From positions 62,001 through 126,000 of the forward strand of contig FMBT01000319.1 in the NCBI GenBank assembly GCA_900095095.1: a stretch of 64,000 nucleotides of DNA. The letters run 5' to 3'. Shown piece after piece: positions 46,105 through 55,069 of this stretch. The stretch is from Fragilariopsis cylindrus CCMP1102 (lineage: Eukaryota > Bacillariophyta > Bacillariophyceae > Bacillariales > Bacillariaceae). The translations under genes were made by a program, and so were the position numbers. The notes below the pieces were generated by a model, which saw only the letters and a program-made list of their open reading frames with translations, was not told the DNA's origin and did not search any database. Within the stretch, counting starts at the first letter, position 1. Each line of letters begins with the position of its first letter.

Positions 46105-46782
46105 ATGAGTATTATTAATGACTATGACGATCTAATGATTTCGTCTACTCATCCTAATGTGGATGAAGATCGGCATTCATATCCTTGTTTCAGTCCGTAT
46201 GATTGTGCACCTGGCCTAGCAGTCCTATCGGATTCAGAGGAGTCTTCATTTGTATCATGTGGTACAGAAGAATTCTTCGACTTGGAAGATTTATCCAGTA
46301 CGTTAAATTTAGTAGAAAATTGGCAGAAACTTCATAGAAGGGTACGATTTTCTTCCATACACGTACAAGAGTACGCCTTAACAGTTGGTGATCATCCTAT
46401 ATGCCGAGATGGTCTAGCAATTAGCTTAGATTGGAGTCATTCGAAAGAGCAAGTATTTGATATTGATGATTTTGAATTCTGTCGACGGAGAAAGAGGGGG
46501 GTTAGACGGAGGGTATCAAAATTAGACTACTGGCAACGTCGTGAGATTCTCAATCGAGTTGGGTGTTATTCGAATACCGATCTTTCACGGATAGAGTGTC
46601 AACGAAATCAGGAGGCTGTCTCCGATTTTCTTTTGGATGCTGGCTCTGACGATTTTGGTCCATCTCAAGAAGGGGAGGGTTTTGAACAAATATATGGTAC
46701 GAGCAGTGGTGATTCGTCACTGCCTTCACCTTCAATAAATGGAACATTTGATTGGCAAATGAAGATCCAAATACTTGAATGA
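46105..46782 (+). CDS. GDHP-motif protein 1, unknown function
   Basis: A single-exon protein of 225 residues, acidic at the N-terminus (DYDDL, SDSEES). It shares with the gene at 49478-50209 a diagnostic block, here VRFSSIHVQEYALTVGDHPICRDGLAISLDWSH (residues ~79-112). After it come a basic patch (RRRKRGVRRRVSKLDYWQRREIL) and an acidic tail. This block (V-x-F ... REYxxxVGDxPxCxxGxPxSLxW) is the kind I recall as frequent in diatom proteins of unknown role. I do not know a named domain for it. The gene diverges from DNA ligase and runs toward RanGAP (convergent). A nuclear role is only suggested by the basic patch. Confidence 0.8.
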   Translation: MSIINDYDDLMISSTHPNVDEDRHSYPCFSPYDCAPGLAVLSDSEESSFVSCGTEEFFDLEDLSSTLNLVENWQKLHRRVRFSSIHVQEYALTVGDHPICRDGLAISLDWSHSKEQVFDIDDFEFCRRRKRGVRRRVSKLDYWQRREILNRVGCYSNTDLSRIECQRNQEAVSDFLLDAGSDDFGPSQEGEGFEQIYGTSSGDSSLPSPSINGTFDWQMKIQILE

Positions 46783-47385
46783 CATGAATATTCAGAAACT
46801 GAACACAAGTCCTCTTATATTACGCACATCCGGATCCACATGTGATCCACGGGGGATCCACATATCATCCCATAGGCCGGCAGCCTCTGGTCTACTGCTA
46901 AGATTGATACAATACTGTACGAGACATTTTCTCCATCGATATCTTATAATGCTATTATTTTCAGATGTATCATATCTACACATATACATTCACATCTATC
47001 TACATCTGCATCTACATCTAGACCTGACCTACCATAGATTACATCGTGATATATTACCTTCCGATTGCATCATATCAAGTTGTATCCAAAGAATTTTCTC
47101 ATGATTTTTCAGTATATAGATTGCTCTAATAATAAGGACGAATTTCCACTACACACTTTCTCCGGTAATGTATTGATGCCAGTTTTTTTTGAAAGGAAGA
47201 ATAGATATTTGTGCGGTTAAAATTCGGTCGTAGAAAAGTAGTTTGAATCGTCTATTGTTAAAGTTCTACCAGTAATGGAATAGCAAAATGGCTTGATATA
47301 TATTATCAATCGCTTCATTTCTCGAAATTCTTCCTCAAACTTTAGGAACCAAATTTGACATATTTTGTTTTTGTTTGTTTCTACT
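46783..47385. other. Convergent 3' spacer
   Basis: 603 bases between GDHP-protein 1 and RanGAP. A pyrimidine-rich CATCTA-type stretch lies near 46980-47020. No gene is supported. Confidence 0.45.
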
Positions 47386-48789
47386 CTACACACCAATCTT
47401 GTTCAATGCATCAGCCAAGGCATCAACATCAACATCTGGATCCTCTTGGACTTCGTCGTCTTCGCCATCAATACCTAGATCGTCCTCTAATTCTTCTGGA
47501 TCTAAATCATCGTCATAATCCTCGTCCTCGTTGTCATCTAATTCGCCTAGTTTCTCACCAAACGTGTGGTTAAGTTTTGTCAAAATATCAGGTAGGAATC
47601 CATTGCCATTCAACTCAATAACTTCTAGATTCGGCACACGCTTCGCCATTCCAATTATTTCTTCGGCACCAACACTACCACATTCATTTTGATTCATATG
47701 AATTTCTCTCAAAGTTTCAGATTTAAAAGATCTTGCAATGCTACGAATACCGGGACTTTTCATTTCATTTTCCGATGCACTGAATGATACAATAGAACCA
47801 TTGATAGAAGAAATTAACGCTACAACACGCTTAACTCCTTCCATAGATTCTGCTCCAATGTCATTGCCGCTGATGGAAAGAAAGGATAATGGTGCCTTGG
47901 CATCCAAAAGAGCATCGCATACCTGCACAATTCCGTCATCACCAATACAACAATCATGTAGGTCAAGGTATTCGAGCTTTGTACAGGTCCGCAGGGCCTC
48001 CGACAGAGTTTGATAGCATTCTCCAAAGGAATTATCTGCTAGATCTAGCCTAGTGACGTTAGCTAATTTCCCCTCTCGTGCTAGTTCATTAAGAGCTGAG
48101 GTTATATGGACACTCCCCTTAGCTTTTGCTCTAGTACCAGAAAAACGAATATCTTTAGGATTCATTGTACATTTTATTATCTTCTTAAAAGACGAACAAC
48201 CAGCATCGTCACTCATGTTATTGAAGAAATGTATCTGCTCAAGACGATCGGCAATGCACGACGAATCATCATCAGCATTGGGGCGTGTAAGCAGTTCAGC
48301 AACTTCATCCATGGTGGATTCACTCAATCCATTGTTACATAGCTTTAAACATCGAAGCGATTTAATTACCGCTGGTCCACCAAGGACAGTTTCACATGCC
48401 TTAACACCTTTGCTCCCCATAGCATTATCGCTGAGATCTACAACTTCGAGTTGACTCTCTCGGAAAGCATTAGAAATTGTCGTCAAGACCTCCAATCCTT
48501 CAGGTTCCAATCGACTGGCGATAATATCACTCAATATGGCAGTTCTGATCCCCGAAGCAATTGAAGGTTGAAAATCTTCTGTTGAGGTGAGAAAATCCGC
48601 AATAATTTTTGCAGCAACTGAGGTATAACTTTTCCCATCCAGAACAATCTTGTCGCACAAGATAGCATCGTCATCGCTAGCTGACTTCTCTTTCAATAAT
48701 TGTTCTTTCCACGTAGAAGTTAATTCCTGGGCCTTCTTCCCATCAATAACTTCACGTATTTTTGATGTAGGTGTTAGAGTGATTGTCAT
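47386..48789 (-). CDS. Ran GTPase-activating protein (RanGAP/Rna1)
   Basis: A 467-residue leucine-rich-repeat protein predicted to activate Ran GTP hydrolysis for nucleocytoplasmic transport. It is intronless. About eight to nine LRRs of the RI/RanGAP type are visible, for example LEVVDLSDNAMGSKGVKACETVL, LEQIHFFNNMSDDAGCSSFKKI, VTRLDLADNSFGECYQTLSEAL, LEYLDLHDCCIGDDGIVQVCDALL and LREIHMNQNECGSVGAEEIIGMA. The C-terminus is an acidic tail (DDNEDEDYDDDLDPEELEDD...), as in yeast and animal RanGAP. It lacks the N-terminal WPP nuclear-envelope domain of land-plant RanGAPs. Its neighbours on both sides are GDHP-motif genes. The family assignment is secure. Confidence 0.92.
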   Translation of the reverse strand: MTITLTPTSKIREVIDGKKAQELTSTWKEQLLKEKSASDDDAILCDKIVLDGKSYTSVAAKIIADFLTSTEDFQPSIASGIRTAILSDIIASRLEPEGLEVLTTISNAFRESQLEVVDLSDNAMGSKGVKACETVLGGPAVIKSLRCLKLCNNGLSESTMDEVAELLTRPNADDDSSCIADRLEQIHFFNNMSDDAGCSSFKKIIKCTMNPKDIRFSGTRAKAKGSVHITSALNELAREGKLANVTRLDLADNSFGECYQTLSEALRTCTKLEYLDLHDCCIGDDGIVQVCDALLDAKAPLSFLSISGNDIGAESMEGVKRVVALISSINGSIVSFSASENEMKSPGIRSIARSFKSETLREIHMNQNECGSVGAEEIIGMAKRVPNLEVIELNGNGFLPDILTKLNHTFGEKLGELDDNEDEDYDDDLDPEELEDDLGIDGEDDEVQEDPDVDVDALADALNKIGV

Positions 48790-49280
48790 TTTGATTAGTT
48801 ACCGGTACAAGCGTTTGCTTTTTTCTTTCAATGAAATAAAAATTATTTATTAGAGGAGTCTTCAGTTTAAGTTATTAAAAGTAAGTTGTTACTATTATTT
48901 ATTTTTGAATTATTTTAATATTACTAAAGCTGTTGTTTGTGTGGCTTCGCTCATTTTGTATCAACGGTTGGAAATTATTTTGTTAAGTAAATAAAAGACT
49001 ACTTAAGTTCGAAAGTACATGCTTTGACTACAGTACGTAGGTAGAGATTGACTTTTCGACACAAAAAAGCAAAATCATAGCTCGATCCAGCAGAACAAAC
49101 AACAAGAACACGAGAGTCAGGAGTCAGGAGTCCTATTATCACTCAATTGAATTCAAAAAGCCTGGTATTGTAATACAGCCCTAATTCAACATTCTTGCTA
49201 CGACTCCGATATCGCCTCATCTCATTTCGAGTACAGTATCACAAGAACAGCAGCTTATTAGATATTTTTTACAATACAAC
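48790..49280. promoter_or_regulatory. Divergent promoter region RanGAP / GDHP-protein 2
   Basis: About 490 bases upstream of both the RanGAP start and the first ATG (49281) ahead of GDHP-protein 2. No specific element is seen. Confidence 0.4.
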
Positions 49281-49523
49281 ATGACTGCTTCTGCGAGTCA
49301 TATTAGCTCCGAACGCATCATTCTAAATAGTGGTAGCAGTTATAGTAATTTCGATTCAAACGCTGTTCAGCAGTCGATGGGCGATCCGCCGAACAGGTCG
49401 AGAGAGGCAGGGGAAGAGGACTCGTTATCGTCATCTTCATCGTCGTCTTCTGCATCGTCTGCCTCTCTAGACGATTTATGGATAATGGCGACATTGATAG
49501 GCAGGATGACTTACGATGTGTGA
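49281..49523 (+). other. Upstream overlapping ORF, possible displaced N-terminus
   Basis: An 80-residue ATG-initiated frame (MTASASHISS...) with a Ser-rich run (SSSSSSSSASSAS) that ends inside GDHP-protein 2 in a different frame (overlap 49478-49523). Its acid/Ser-rich make-up resembles the N-terminus of GDHP-protein 1. It may be the real N-terminal part joined by a frameshift or an unseen intron, or an overlapping upstream ORF. Reading cannot decide. Confidence 0.4.
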
Positions 49524-50209
49524 ATAATATAAAAAAGTCTACCAAGAATAAACGAGTTAGTTGGGATAGAATAATTACCCGTGAATATTCTCTCGTCGTT
49601 GGGGATCACCCTATGTGTCAAGACGGACTGCCAGTCTCGTTGGGGTGGCAGTACAACGACCACAGTTGTTCCACTAAAAGTATGAATCCACAGGTCCCGA
49701 CCGTTGTTGAGCAGAAGGAGGAAGGAACGAGCTTATCACTAGTAGGCATTCAACGACAACAACAGCAGGAATTGCAGCAGCAGCAGCAGCAGCCCATAAA
49801 ACTTAGTGAAAGAAGGCAATCTTATGTCTTCCCTCGTAGACTTAGCTACGAAGAACGAAGAGAGAGATTGGTATCTGTTTCTAATCTCACGTTAGATCAA
49901 ATCAAGAACGATGAAATTGATTTAGTAGTACGGACCTTGAAAGAATCATGGGAGGAAGATGATAACCAAGAAGGGGTTGGTGATGGTGATGGCGAGGGTA
50001 ATGATATAATGATGGAACCAGCCAATCGCGATTATGATCCCTTGGCCGATGAGAATATGATGGACCTAGACGATATGGATGTTGTTCCTGTGATCGATGT
50101 TGATTTTAATGATAACGAAGATCTCGGTGACATTACGAACTTTGAATGGACGGATGATGATAAAAGTCACATCCGCACTACTGATCCGACTTCAGCTAGT
50201 AGGTTGTAG
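49478..50209 (+). CDS. GDHP-motif protein 2, unknown function
   Basis: A single-exon protein, at least 243 residues from the ATG at 49478. It shares with the gene at 46105 the block VSWDRIITREYSLVVGDHPMCQDGLPVSLGWQY, here at residues ~26-60. It then has a Gln-rich run, a basic SERRQSYVFPRRLSYEERRERL stretch, the short LTLDQIKNDEIDLVVRTLKESW segment and an acidic tail ending TSASRL. GDHP-protein 1 carries about 80 residues before the block against only 26 here, so the N-terminus may be incomplete (see the overlapping ORF at 49281). No named family is known to me. Confidence 0.75.
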   Translation: MDNGDIDRQDDLRCVNNIKKSTKNKRVSWDRIITREYSLVVGDHPMCQDGLPVSLGWQYNDHSCSTKSMNPQVPTVVEQKEEGTSLSLVGIQRQQQQELQQQQQQPIKLSERRQSYVFPRRLSYEERRERLVSVSNLTLDQIKNDEIDLVVRTLKESWEEDDNQEGVGDGDGEGNDIMMEPANRDYDPLADENMMDLDDMDVVPVIDVDFNDNEDLGDITNFEWTDDDKSHIRTTDPTSASRL

Positions 50210-50666
50210 CTAGTTCCATACATGGGGTACTTTTTTAGATATGAATGTGTCCATATTCACATCCAATAAAATTGTATCCCAATTTTCCACTTTTTGAAAA
50301 CTAATTTTTCCAATTAACAGTTCTTCCCTTCCCTCCTCTATCTATTATGTAATTGCTTAGAGAATCATCCACGATCCACGTATTTGCCAGACCACATCAA
50401 GAACAGCTGCTATACTGTTTACGATGGTACCACACAATTTCATTCTATAATAGTTCTAATTTAATAAGAAGTCTTATCGAAAGTAACATTTTAATTTATC
50501 AAAAACCGATTTGCGAATATGTGTTTTAACTTTTTATCGTGATTAATTATTTCATTAAAATACACAGAACAAAAATCGTTTTTCGTTTAACAAACTTAAA
50601 ATTTTACGGCTAGTATTTCTGCTTTAGATAAAGACCACAATATAACATTTATCTGCTCCCCTCTCT
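50210..50666. other. Convergent 3' spacer
   Basis: 457 bases between GDHP-protein 2 and SPC24. Nothing supported. Confidence 0.45.
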
Positions 50667-51638
50667 TTATTGCGCATCGTTTCCTTCCATCATATCCCAT
50701 AGGTGATCAGCAGTTTCGACTGCGGAATAATCTCTTGGATCAATGGTGAAGAGCTTGAATGCATTTCGGGAAGGCACGGCCTGTTCACGTTTACGCAATA
50801 AGATTGGACACACCAAATACACACACAAAAAGAAGTTTAGTGATGAAGTTAGTGTAAAATAAGAACGAATTCGATAAAAAAACGTACAAGAGGTCGCTGA
50901 AAATTGTTCAAGAATAAACTTTCAACAGCACTGATACAATATGCAACTTCTAAAAGGTAAAAATAAACGTACCACCTGACCCGATAACAAGTCGGGATCT
51001 GCAAAGTCCCACTTTATTCCCGTTGTTGATGCATACAACGAAATGGTCATTTTCAACCGTGGAACCTGTTGCTTTTGTTGTTCTTCAACGCCGGTGATGA
51101 TGTCTAATTCTTGAGAAGCCTCTGCCTGGTAAATGGCAATGTTCTTTTGTGACACGCGTTGACGATCGTCCAATTCTTCAATTTCTCCCAGCAAGTCACG
51201 ACGTGTCTCTTGAAACTTGGTTAGATGTTCGGATAAATCGCTTAGAACATCGGTTTCTTTACTGTACAGATATTTAGCTTGTTGGATCTCTTGTGACAAA
51301 TTAGATTTGACTTCCTCTGCCTCTTGTAAAAGTGAATCCTCTAGGTCAATATCGTTCTTGCTATCGTCTACGATGGAACAAATGGCTTGAGCAATGGCGT
51401 CGTATGGATTGGTTCCGCCAGTATCATCGTCGTCGATAGCAATAGACCCGAACGGCGTTTCCTGTTCCCACTGAGCGCTGAGCTGCTTTATACGTTCCAT
51501 AGTTGTCACTGGAACCGTTGCTGATTGTCCCTGTGGTGTAGTCCTTTCTTCTCCATCATGATTACCCACAATAACCATTTTCGTCAATTGGTTCGCGACG
51601 CAATCAATATCTTCGTTCTTGCGTTTGGAAGCTGTCAT
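50667..51638 (-). CDS. SPC24: Kinetochore protein Spc24
   Basis: A predicted subunit of the Ndc80 kinetochore complex, 259 residues in two exons: 51638-50973 and 50780-50667. An acidic, coiled-coil-rich N-terminal two thirds (SNLSQEIQQAKYLYSKETDVLSDLSEHLTKFQETRRDLLGEIEEL...) precedes the conserved C-terminal globular domain: LKMTISLYASTTGIKWDFADPDLLSGQV, then AVPSRNAFKLFTIDPRDYSAVETADHLWDMMEG. This is the Spc24 pattern (SLY..xTGIxWD, ID, LWxM). Both exons are in phase 0. Using the GTACGT donor keeps GQVAVPSR. The donor three bases upstream would drop one Val. Confidence 0.85.
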
Positions 51639-52345
51639 GGTACGTATCCCTGATCTATGATTTATACTGTAGCGATATATATCTTGTTATGACTCTCTTT
51701 TGATCTTGTGTTTGATTAAACAAAACAAATGGCGCTGATTATGACAGATTATAATATTAGAAATAATAATGATCACATGAGACATACCTGAACCTGTGTA
51801 CACAGCGCCATCAACGACATCTTGAGCTACTGCGTACTTCCTCCGTGCACCGGAAAGTGTTCACGAGGATAAGCTTGATAGAAATTTAAGGTAATAAAGG
51901 ACGAAGAATGAGTGATTTGAGACGACGCTTTTTATTTATTATTTTCCTCTCAAATTCACTTATTCTTCGTGCTTTTATAGCGCAAATTTCTATAGCCCTT
52001 ATCCCGGTAGATACTTTCCGGTGCACGAAGGAAGTATACCAGCAACACATCGTTGATTTCTTTCGACATGCGCTTTTTGAAATTAGAACCGTTAACAGAA
52101 AGTAACAGAACACGTCTCGCAGGCTCGCCCTTCAACTGAGGCGCCCCCAATTCATTCCCCCTTATTTCCATCTATTACGATTCAAAAATTGTGGTCTGTA
52201 CTGTACATTAACACGAAATACCAGCGTAAAACGTAAAATCAATCACTACTTTCGAGTACTGTACTCGCTCCATCACTAAGTTACATTGTAGTAGTGATAC
52301 TCAATACATCATTGTACTCGATAAGCAACTCGGCGTCGTACGACC
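51639..52345. promoter_or_regulatory. Divergent region SPC24 / HCNGP-like gene
   Basis: 707 bases between divergent starts, so both promoters lie here. It contains the long near-palindrome described at 51810-52057. Confidence 0.5.
51810..52057. repeat. Long imperfect inverted repeat (~115-base arms)
   Basis: The left arm (51810-51924) and the reverse complement of the right arm (51945-52057) share ordered identical blocks: ATCAACGA, TACTTCCT, CGTGCACCGGAAAGT, GGATAAG, ATAGAAATTT, CGAAGAAT and TTTGAGA, at similar spacing. They are separated by a ~20-base AT-rich loop. The whole can fold into one long hairpin. No ORF within it matches anything known. Confidence 0.85.
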
Positions 52346-53002
52346 ATGGATGCATTGTTGGCTGGATACGGATCAGATTCGGATTCGGGTGACTCCTCGT
52401 GTTCTCCTGCGAAGGGTGATAAAGCTACTGTACCACAATCTCTCTCTAGCTTGTTGGGTGCCGGTGTGGATTCTTGCTCCTCATCATCGGACGATGAGCA
52501 AAAGAAAATCAAACCTGCTTGTCGTCGCAATTCTGGCAAAATGTATGGTGATGATAACTGTGATGATGATGCCGAATTTTTGACTAGAAAAAAGAAGAGG
52601 CAACGCTCAAGTATGGACGATGATAGCAACGACGAAATTATTAGCACTAAAAATAACACGAACACATTTTTGACAACAAACTGTCTTCCATTGCCTCGGA
52701 CAACGTCCACTAACCCGGAACAACAATCATCTATGATTTCCTGGAGTGTAGATTATCTATCGCATCAATCATCAACGGTATTATCTGCATCTACTACTGA
52801 TTATAATGGTGACAATAATAATGAATTTCGAAAATTTGAGAAATTGACAACGTCGCTTCCAGATGACAAGATGGGTTGGGCAGCACATCTTCAAAATCAA
52901 CAGGAATTTCATAATCCACATTTCTTCCAATCAGCAATCGATTACTTTGGGATAGAGGAACGTTTGGGGAGTCAAGCCAACAATAGGATAAATACGAGAT
53001 AA
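52346..53002 (+). CDS. HCNGP/SAP30BP-like nuclear protein (tentative)
   Basis: A single-exon protein of 218 residues. The N-terminus MDALLAGYGSDSDSGDSS and Ser/Asp/Lys-rich stretches (RKKKRQRSSMDDD) resemble the SAP30BP/HCNGP family start. The C-terminal QQEFHNPHFFQSAIDYFGIEERLGS lines up with the family block KKEFRNPxxYEKLIxFxxIDExGT. The rest is short and diverged, and the usual Lys-rich part before that block is reduced. HCNGP proteins act in nuclear transcription or splicing. The assignment rests on one C-terminal block and is moderate. Its 3' end is 151 bases from the convergent sorting nexin. Confidence 0.65.
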   Translation: MDALLAGYGSDSDSGDSSCSPAKGDKATVPQSLSSLLGAGVDSCSSSSDDEQKKIKPACRRNSGKMYGDDNCDDDAEFLTRKKKRQRSSMDDDSNDEIISTKNNTNTFLTTNCLPLPRTTSTNPEQQSSMISWSVDYLSHQSSTVLSASTTDYNGDNNNEFRKFEKLTTSLPDDKMGWAAHLQNQQEFHNPHFFQSAIDYFGIEERLGSQANNRINTR

Positions 53003-53153
53003 AAAAGTAATAATAAGGCACTGTTACTGCATTAACGTGATAAGTTTACAATATTATTTCGCACACATAAAAATGTTTGTATCGGCGCGTTTTGCAGCAG
53101 AATTAATACAGTACCACATCTTAACGCGATCGAAATTCATGTCAAGGAGTTTA

Positions 53154-54518
53154 TTATTGTGTGTCATCAATAGTTTCTCCTTCTTCGTCCCCGGGTGGTG
53201 GAGGAGGGGCAGCTGAAGGTGGAGCTGGTGGAGCTGATGCATGACCATTATTTTCCGTACATGCTACATTATTATCGCCGTTAGAAGCTTTGGTTTCATC
53301 CAATGTGGGCATCAATCGGCGATAGGCCTCATCCATTTGACTTGTAAAAGAAATTTGAACCTTCGCGTAGTCCAAAAAGGCAGATTGAAGCATTTTTAAT
53401 AATTTGGGTTTGTTCTTTTCTGCATCCTTCAATAGTCTTTGAGTAACCTCTTCAAATCTTTTTCTTTCGAATTCAATGCGTGATTGTAGCTCGATTCTTT
53501 CATTATTCAATTTGTCCGTCACTTCAGGTGGTTTGAGAGTTTTTTGGGCCTTTTCTAGTGCAGCATTCTTCTCAATCATATTGTTATGAGTTTGGGTAAA
53601 TTCCATTTGATAATTCTTTCGCTTCTTCAAAGCAATATCAAATGCTGATACAGCATTGGCCAATTTGTGGATCTTTCGACCGAACAATATTTCCTCTTCT
53701 TGATGCTTTTTTCGAAGTAACGACGAAAGATCGTCAGAAAATTGACAAATCCCTGCCATCATCTCCTTCACTTCCTCATCTTGCTTTCGATTTTTCAATG
53801 TGTATGCTGTCTTCCATAGGCCGATTGGAACTCCAATTTCGTGGTTCGCATCAGCCGTGTTTAAAGTTGACTTTACCAGAGCATCTGAAGCCTTCACGAG
53901 AGTATTGGTATGACCGTGTACTTCCGTAACGTAGTCATGCAAGGCAATAATCTGACTCTCATCGTTAGTCGTCATTAATTCTTGGTTGCCAGCCGATAAT
54001 CGTATTCTGGCGAAGAATTTGGATATGTTCTTTCGGGCTGTTACTGGTGGTGATGGCTGGGATTTACTTGTTCTACTGCCGAATCCACCAATCTCTGACT
54101 GTGTATCTTCTTCCGCCCATTTAATAACGTCCGAATCTGTGGGAACAGTTTGCTCGACCCCTTTCTTTCCTTCATCAAAATCCGGACCGATTGGATGAAG
54201 CATGAATGGAGTCATAGATGGAGCCCTACAGAGTTCCTCATGTTCGGCGATTGCGTGCAAAAACTCTTCCAAATCACGACGACGATCTTCAATGAATTCA
54301 ATGTTGAACTTTTTCGACGACATAATTGTTCTTGTGTGAGGAATAATTGGAATTATCATCCCGGGAAGTTCTGTTTGTAGTCGCTGATAAAGCCACTGAA
54401 AGTCGGAATATCGATGACGGACCGAGTTACCTTCTTTCGTTGATACCAAATAAGAAGTAAAACTATGCCTCGTGCCTGCTTGTTCTATAATAGGATCCGA
54501 AACAGTGATGGCTACCAT
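53154..54518 (-). CDS. Sorting nexin, PX-BAR (SNX1/Vps5-like)
   Basis: An intronless protein of 454 residues, predicted to bind endosomal PI3P and help form retromer tubules. The PX domain (residues ~3-115) has HRYSDFQWLYQRLQ (phosphoinositide Arg and Tyr), PIIPHTRT and FIEDRRRDLEEFLHAIAEHEEL. A BAR/Vps5 coiled region (residues ~185-410) follows: LHDYVTEVHGHTNTLVKASDALVKS, GICQFSDDLSSLLRKK, KLANAVSAFDIALKKRKNYQMEF and KPKLLKMLQSAFLDYAKVQISFTSQM. The tail is Pro/Ala-rich (APPAPPSAAPPPPPG). A strong match to SNX1/2/Vps5. Confidence 0.92.
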   Translation of the reverse strand: MVAITVSDPIIEQAGTRHSFTSYLVSTKEGNSVRHRYSDFQWLYQRLQTELPGMIIPIIPHTRTIMSSKKFNIEFIEDRRRDLEEFLHAIAEHEELCRAPSMTPFMLHPIGPDFDEGKKGVEQTVPTDSDVIKWAEEDTQSEIGGFGSRTSKSQPSPPVTARKNISKFFARIRLSAGNQELMTTNDESQIIALHDYVTEVHGHTNTLVKASDALVKSTLNTADANHEIGVPIGLWKTAYTLKNRKQDEEVKEMMAGICQFSDDLSSLLRKKHQEEEILFGRKIHKLANAVSAFDIALKKRKNYQMEFTQTHNNMIEKNAALEKAQKTLKPPEVTDKLNNERIELQSRIEFERKRFEEVTQRLLKDAEKNKPKLLKMLQSAFLDYAKVQISFTSQMDEAYRRLMPTLDETKASNGDNNVACTENNGHASAPPAPPSAAPPPPPGDEEGETIDDTQ

Positions 54519-55069
54519 TTTGAAGGAAGCGGATATAACTCGCGTGGTTGAAGGGTAAATGGTGGGCTATAGCGTTCTGTCTTAATGGTATTTGGTATTG
54601 TTCCGCTACAAAAGTGATACTGGAGAAGTTATTAAGGTCAAAGTCTACCGTGGTCGTTTGCTATTGTTGAATGTCTATGTCCTACTTGAAGTAATATTTA
54701 TTGTAATTCGTTGATTATTCGATTTTCTCGAGTCTGAGCATATTCGAAATGCCAATTGCTGTTTCGAAATAAAAAAAATCATGAAATGTTTAAAAAATTG
54801 CAGCACCCAACTGACAACGTAGATCGTACAGTAGATCATACGGTAGATACAATGTAGGTCCTACAATACATTGTACTGTACTACAGTTTTGTGATTGAAA
54901 TAAACACATTAACACGGTCAGGGGCAGGGGTAATAATTTTAATATTTTTAGCTGGAAAGGCATATTTGATCTGGTAACTTGATCCAAAACTTCCTATAAA
55001 AAACTGATACTTTATATTTCACAAATAGATCATATTATTATTGTATTTAGAATAATTGTATTACATTGT
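54519..55069. promoter_or_regulatory. Spacer with sorting nexin promoter
   Basis: 551 bases between the start of the sorting nexin gene and the 3' end of the FKBP8-like gene. A TACTGTAC-type word cluster sits near 54830-54890. No gene is supported. Confidence 0.45.
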
